A DNA stretch of 64,000 nucleotides. It comes from Alternaria dauci. Its lineage: Eukaryota; Ascomycota; Dothideomycetes; Pleosporales; Pleosporaceae. Position 1 is the first letter of the stretch, and each line of letters starts with the position of its first letter. The notes under the pieces are model-generated. The model had not been told where the DNA came from. It saw nothing but the letters and a program-made list of their open reading frames with translations, and searched no databases. Position numbers and translations under genes: made by a program. This document shows, piece by piece, positions 59,079 to 64,000 of the stretch. The stretch spans positions 434,001-498,000 of the forward strand of contig NC_091272.1 of NCBI RefSeq assembly GCF_042100115.1, written 5' to 3'.

Positions 59079-61282
59079 ATGCCCTGGCTGGGCATGGCGC
59101 GAGGGCGCGATGACCGGGCCACACGACACCGTGACGACGGCGATTATCTCGACGAGCGAGAACGGAGACACCGCCGCCACAAGTCCCGCGAGCACCACGA
59201 CACGGAACCCACAGCCACCACGCGAGAACGCAGAGAGCGCCGACGGGCGGACGAGGCAAGGAGGCAGGCCGAGGTCGATATTGAAGATGTGCGGGCGCGC
59301 AGAGAATCCTACTTCTCCCGCAACGAGGCCGAGAGAAGGCGCGACCGAGACAGTCGCATGGACAAGGACACCCGACGGGCTCCCGCCGTCAAGGAAAAGT
59401 CACGCAGCACCCGCGACAAGGACAAGGACGTGCGACGGGACAGCACGCGGAAGCCCAAGCGGCGAGAGGTGATTCCGGACGACGTGGACGACTTCGTCTT
59501 TGGCCGCCCCAAGTCCATGGGCCATGTCGACGACGTCCCTGTGCGACGGCCATCCGCGCGCAAGAGGAGCGAGGAAGGCGGCTCCTCGAGCAGGACTGCC
59601 TACACTCCGCATTCTGGCTCTGGATCTGCGTCAGTCCGTAGGGTCGAAGTCCCGCCGTTGACCAGGTTAGTCCCGTCTCCACTTGTACACGTAGCTCGAC
59701 TAATGAGGGCTAGGAATTCTTCTACACGCGAGCCAAGAGCACATACACGTGATGCGCCTGCCAGAGAGGCCAGGCCCTCTGTACGCCAGCGGAGCAACAC
59801 GGTCAAGTCGCCACCCCCGACGCCGCTTACCAGGACGCAGTCGGTCAAGGATGCTGCCCGTCGCAGTACCGGCGGCATCCTGTCGAGCTTGTTTTCCAAG
59901 CCTACTCCAATCTCACGCTCGTCCTCCCGCAGGGACCGCGACGAGGAGAAGAGGTTAGTGCCAACACCACGTTCTCTCCACCGTGCTAACTCCATCAGGG
60001 TCGACTGTCTCGTGTGCATGAACGATGACCTTCCGCTCAGCAAGACTGTCAAGCTTGCATGTGGCCATCGCATGTGCTACGGATGTCTCAAACGCCAATT
60101 CACCCTCTCGGTCAAGGATCCTGCCCACATGCCACCCCGATGCTGCACATCAGAGCACATCCCGTTGAAGTATGCTGATCGACTATTCGATGACAAGTTC
60201 AAGGTCCAATGGAACAAGAAGTTCCAAGAGTACACAACTGCCAACCGCCTGTACTGTCCGACAAAAGGCTGTGGCCAGTGGATCAAGCCTTCAAAGATCA
60301 AGATGGACCCAACGTACGGCCGCAAGTATGCACGCTGCAGCACATGCAACACCAAGGTGTGCGTCCTCTGCAACAGCAAGTTCCACACGAAGCGCGAATG
60401 CCCCAAGGACGAGGAGACCAACCGTCTAGTCGAGATGGCCAAGGAGAAGGGCTGGCAACGGTGCTACAGCTGCAAGGCTGTGGTCGAGCTGAAAGAAGGT
60501 TGCAATCACATGACCTGGTAAGTTTAGCATGTCACTCGCACACATCACACGATCTAACAGTAGTCTCTAGCCGCTGCACAGCACAATTCTGCATGGTCTG
60601 CGCTGCCCCCTGGAAAACCTGCAACTGCCCATGGTTCAACTATCAACACATTCCTGACGACGACCGCCTCAACGATATGCGCGTCCCCTACCCCCAACAA
60701 GCTCGCTATGCCGACGTCGAAGTCATCGAAATCCCGGAACAGCCTTCTCCTCCCCTGGCCCGACGCCCCAGCGTCCGCACCCACAACCGCAGTGAACGCG
60801 ACCTCCCCCGTCCCGAATCCCGCAGACTATCTACTCACCTCCGTAACTCCCTCCATCTCAACCCCACGCCCACCGTCTCGTCCGTCCGCCGCACCGAGCC
60901 CGAGGTCGCAGTGTACGGCGTTGGTAACGCAGCTGCCCACCACATGAACGATTCGTACGCCATCCGCACCCCCGTGTCCGCTGTCCGAACCGCGACCCGC
61001 ACGTCAACACCCCGCGGCTCCTTTTTCACCAGCACACGCCGTGCTGCGCCTGCTCCTGCCCCCGTTCCTGTAGCTCGTCCTGTCCGACCTGCTCCTCCCC
61101 AGCAGATTGTCACTTCGTCCACCATGGCTGGTCTATCCCGCGACGGCCGTAAAGTCGGACAGAACCGTGTGGGCACTTGGCTCACGCACGTCCAAATTGA
61201 CCCTGAAGCTACCAACACAGCGGCCCAGGATGTCGAGGTGGACGACTGGAGGTGCGATGGCACCATGATCGGTATCGACTAG
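59079..61282 (+). CDS. RBR-type E3 ubiquitin ligase
   Basis: Exons 59079..59665, 59714..59953, 59999..60517 and 60571..61282 give 685 aa. The first two introns (48 and 45 nt) are open and in frame, so retention would only insert residues; splicing is supported by GT-AG ends and branch-like sequences. An Arg/Asp-rich disordered half is followed by RING1 (CLVC at 279-282, then CGHRMCYGC), an IBR (CPTKGCGQW near 362, then CSTC, CVLC, H405 and C410) and RING2 (CYSC at 431-434, EGCNHMTCRC). Cys444 in GCNHMTC is the expected catalytic cysteine that takes ubiquitin from the E2, as in the HHARI/Parkin mechanism. The C-terminal 200 residues are Pro/Arg-rich. An alternative start is ATG 59094. Confidence 0.9.
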
Positions 61283-62229
61283 ACGTCGCATCCGCTGCAC
61301 ACTCTGTGCACCCAAAAACTTAATGACGGCGTTTTTGCTTGGGTTTGTTTGTTTCCTCATCTAGCGTTTTCACTTCTCCAATCTTGCATTTTACTGGATT
61401 TCACTTTGGGATACTACTGGATTTTGGGTTACAGGTTTTTTTCGGTTATGGGAATGTTTAGAGTTACCCTTCTGTCACCCTATACGGGTCACCTCTACGC
61501 GAGCAATCGCGACGACTTTTTCTTTGTATCGTGTGTATAGTCGTGTTGATATTTAGCGGTTTTTGGTTAGCATTTAGCCGGCAAGATACCCACCTTTACG
61601 CCCTCGTTTAATCAGTTATTATGTTAATGCCATTATTTAGTTATCTCTATGAAACACGAAATCTTTTTGAAACTATGGATGTGATGCTTTATGAGTAGAG
61701 GGGGAGCGAGGTGAATGATGTGTAGGATGTGTAGGATGGAGAGAACTGTAGTATACGAGAAGTGGAGTGGAGGAGTGACAGTGGTACTGCGATCACGCCG
61801 TTCAATTCTGCAGGCTTGACGTACTTTGGTGCTGGTCGTTCATCATGAGGCTTACTGATAGTAAGCGAGACGGGGCACAGTAACCCGGTACATGATGACA
61901 TTGACCCATAACCAAAAGTCATATACTAACTAGCCCCCATGCTACTGCTCTGTACCATGATCTCATACTGATCTCGGCTACAACTAAGCCAGTCCAAGAT
62001 ACTCTGATCGATCCCGGTATCATCATGCATGTCCCCAGAGTACGTGGCAGCAGCACAATGGTCGCCTTGCTTGACCTCTATGCACAAAAATGAAGCGATG
62101 GATCCACGCGCAGAGAGGGGTAGTATATCCACCCCCACACTGTACCAGCATTCGCGTGTCTGTACCCGAGGCCGTCAGATTGGCAAAAAGAATGGTTCGA
62201 AAGATCTTGAGCAGGCTCAAGCACGGTGA
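61283..62229. other. Intergenic between RBR gene and tRNA
   Basis: A 947-bp gap. T-rich after the RBR stop (about 61320-61680), as in a 3' UTR. Frames are short with no motif. No second tRNA or repeat was recognised. Confidence 0.4.
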
Positions 62230-62316
62230 TGTCCCCTTCGTGGATCGAACACGATACCTCCAGATTTAGTGACTGATGACTTCAGTCTGGCGCTCTCCCA
62301 ATTGAGCTAAGGAGAC
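62230..62316 (-). tRNA. tRNA-Phe (GAA) with a 14-nt intron
   Basis: Read on the minus strand, GTCTCCT (62316-62310) pairs with AGGGGAC (62237-62231), followed by discriminator A at 62230. The D arm is GCTC...GAGC, the anticodon stem is CCAGA/TCTGG with loop CTGAA, and the T arm is TCGTG-TTCGATC-CACGA. The anticodon is GAA. An insert of about 14 nt (TCATCAGTCACTAA) lies one base 3' of the anticodon, at the standard position of nuclear tRNA introns. CCA is not encoded, as expected in eukaryotes. Confidence 0.93.
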
Positions 62317-62613
62317 GGTTTCTTATTGGATGTTTGGAGAAATGAATAGTTTATATTCCGCGCATCATTGAGTCCATCGAGATTGGACTTCTCGGGCGGC
62401 CAGTTTTTGAAGCCCAAAAGTTTGCGTCTTGCGCGACATACGTCTGTGTACCGAATGTTGTTGACTAGAAAGAACAGAGGTTAGTGTACCGAGGCTCGCC
62501 CATCGCAAGTCCGCCAGCTCCACATCTCCATCTCCAACATCTTTCCGCGCCAAAGCTCCCACAACTCCACGACGTTGTCGCAAGACCTCCAATCCTCGTA
62601 CCACACCTCCAAA

Positions 62614-63504
62614 ATGCAGCCCTCGCCCCTCGCAAACCCATTGGCTACCGTAGCACAGCTCGAAACCTCCGGCTCCCAACTCGATGGCATCCCGCCCGAT
62701 CTCGAAGACTCAATCCGCTTCGCGGGCGCACGCCTCACACAAGCCGCAGGCATACTCCTCCGCCTCCCACAGGAAGTCATTGCACAAGCTGTCGTAGTAT
62801 TCATGCGCTTCTGGCTCGGCCCCGACGGAGGAAGTCTCGCGGAATTCGGTGCAGAACAAGTCTCAGCCGCGTCGCTATACCTCACCACGAAGCTCTCTGC
62901 CTATCCCAAGTCAGCGCGCAGTCTGGTGAACGTGTACGCGTATCTTGATTCGCTGCCGGTTACTTATTTTGACGGAGACCATTTGGAGCAGTCGAAGGAT
63001 GCGACGAGATACTATGTGAGCGAGGGCACGTACGAGCGGCGCCGCGCAACGCTGTTTACGACCGAACAACGTATTCTTCGTACGCTTGGGTTCAATGTTG
63101 GCGTTCAATTACCGTACACGCTGTGCATCACGTATATGCAAGCCCTCGACATCTTTTCGCATCCCCGCGCGTCGGAACTCGCGAAACGTGCGATTGCGCA
63201 TTTGAACACTGCGCTGCTGAGTCCGCAGTGCCTTTACCTTACGCATCAACCGCCAGCGCTGGCGACGGCAGCTATTTATCTGGCGGCGAGGGAGACGGGG
63301 ATCAAGATGCCAGAGTGTGAGTGGTGGGAGGTGTTTGATACGGATAGAGAGGTGTTGGGGTTCTTGTGCGTGGGTATGTTGAGTTTAGAAGGATTTGCAA
63401 GGGAGGAACAGAAGAGGTGGGAGGGGAGGAAGTGCCCGATGAGTGTCGAGGCGTTGGAGAGAGAGGTTAAGAGGAGGAAGGAGGAAGAGGTGGATGAGGC
63501 TTGA
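62614..63504 (+). CDS. Cyclin-like protein (cyclin L/K-type)
   Basis: A single exon of 296 aa from ATG 62614. It contains two cyclin-box-like halves. The first has IRFAGARLTQAAGILLRLPQ, then AVVVFMRFWLGPDGG and SAASLYLTTKLSAYPKSARS, as in transcriptional cyclins. The second has TTEQRILRTLGFNVGVQLPY followed by LATAAIYLAARETGIKMPEC. The TLGF...PY pattern and length suit cyclins L, K, C or T, which partner CDKs acting on RNA polymerase II or splicing rather than the cell cycle; cyclin L is my best guess. It lies just right of the tRNA, transcribed the opposite way. Confidence 0.8.
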   Translation: MQPSPLANPLATVAQLETSGSQLDGIPPDLEDSIRFAGARLTQAAGILLRLPQEVIAQAVVVFMRFWLGPDGGSLAEFGAEQVSAASLYLTTKLSAYPKSARSLVNVYAYLDSLPVTYFDGDHLEQSKDATRYYVSEGTYERRRATLFTTEQRILRTLGFNVGVQLPYTLCITYMQALDIFSHPRASELAKRAIAHLNTALLSPQCLYLTHQPPALATAAIYLAARETGIKMPECEWWEVFDTDREVLGFLCVGMLSLEGFAREEQKRWEGRKCPMSVEALEREVKRRKEEEVDEA

Positions 63505-63834
63505 GACAGGCACCTGGAAGATGACAGAAAACCTGTGCATCGTGGCTTGTCACACGATATGCACTACAGCCTTTGGTCGTATCTTGGAACCTACGGAACA
63601 CACATCATGAAGACTACCGGCCGCATACCATTATCTACGGTTCTCGAATCTCCGTGACGAACACTGTATATCGCACAATGTTCATAGTAATCGCGTAAAC
63701 TTCTGGAAACCTTTGCACCTTCACGATGTTACTTTTTGGCAAACAATTTGCGAACCTGAGAAGCAGGGCCATAGGCATAATAGGTTCAGATATGTCGCCG
63801 TTACCACCACCGGCGAAGGTTCAACCACACCAGC
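63505..63834. other. Intergenic at right edge
   Basis: A 330-bp gap after the cyclin-like gene. No gene is supported; it should hold the 3' UTR and perhaps the promoter of a gene beginning at the window edge. Confidence 0.35.
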
Positions 63835-64000
63835 ATGGCACAACAAGGAAGACAAGTTAGAGTTGGGGATCGTGTCACTATCACTTCCATCAACCAAGGT
63901 TTCGATCACACCGGTATGGCGTTACGAAGAGTAGAAATTGAGATAGGAGACCGACAGCTTGTTCTTCCTCAAGGACGGGTGACTGATCGCAGTGTGCAAA
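63835..64000 (+). CDS. Possible 5' end of a gene, cut by window edge
   Basis: From ATG 63835 a frame of 55 codons stays open to the end of the window. It reads MAQQGRQVRVGDRVTITSIN and goes on with alternating charged and beta-type residues (RVEIEIGDRQLVLPQGRV). I recognise no family. The start context is fair and the composition is protein-like, but a frame this short can be chance. The rest of the gene, if real, lies outside the window. Confidence 0.35.
   Translation, partial: MAQQGRQVRVGDRVTITSINQGFDHTGMALRRVEIEIGDRQLVLPQGRVTDRSVQ

Noticed and set aside
1..64000. Secondary-metabolite cluster or CRISPR array
   Set aside because: No polyketide synthase, NRPS, terpene cyclase or P450 was seen, and no regularly spaced direct repeats; the sequence is eukaryotic.

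Overview
The window is filamentous-fungus nuclear DNA. Nearly every gene reads as short exons split by GT-AG introns of about 45-100 nt, often with a CTAAC/CTGAC-like branch site just upstream of the acceptor. The proteins are ascomycete families: two HET-domain proteins, a Zn-cluster regulator, a fungal rhodopsin-domain membrane protein, Sip5, Aim6, Zrg17 and an MscS channel with an EF-hand. The mixture suggests Dothideomycetes, possibly Pleosporales. That placement is inference from family content, because no marker gene is present.

Layout. 1-4897 holds no gene I can support. 4.9-8.3 kb is an accessory-looking pair: a glycine-rich hypothetical protein on the minus strand, divergent from a HET protein. 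8.7-22.5 kb is a dense housekeeping block: a kinetochore-like protein, an OXLD-type mitochondrial protein, DPM3 (ER dolichol-phosphate-mannose synthase subunit), an armadillo-repeat SmgGDS-like protein, a cysteine-rich metallothionein-like protein, AP-2 alpha adaptin (with a 14-nt microexon) and an APC-family permease. 23.6-32.7 kb is more accessory: a rhodopsin-domain protein ending at a MITE-like inverted-repeat element, a NADAR-family protein, an F-box-like protein, a Zn-cluster transcription factor and a second HET protein whose conserved core is crossed by a problematic intron.

33-50 kb carries metabolic and signalling genes: a PLP-binding homeostasis protein (YggS/PLPBP), an alpha/beta hydrolase, a secreted aldose 1-epimerase, Sip5, Aim6 and the MscS-type channel. 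50.2-54.0 kb is a gene-poor block with a strikingly recurrent, strand-biased TC(C/G)AAAAC-like motif. 54-64 kb has a 2EXR/F-box-like protein, a small secreted protein candidate, a conserved membrane protein, the ER zinc transporter Zrg17, an RBR ubiquitin ligase, an intron-containing tRNA-Phe, a cyclin-like protein and a possible partial gene at the right edge.

Functional themes. The genes look individually regulated and do not form a metabolite cluster; there is no PKS, NRPS or P450. Several head-to-head pairs share short intergenic regions: kinetochore-like/OXLD, DPM3/ARM protein, and membrane protein/Zrg17. The most interesting leads are the divergent HET/glycine-rich pair (a possible self-recognition or cell-death locus), the motif-rich gene-free block at 50-54 kb, the half zinc cluster of the transcription factor, and the possibly disabled splice junction of the second HET gene. 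Exon joins were worked out by hand from splice signals and reading-frame continuity. No similarity search was run, so family names rest on recognised motifs.
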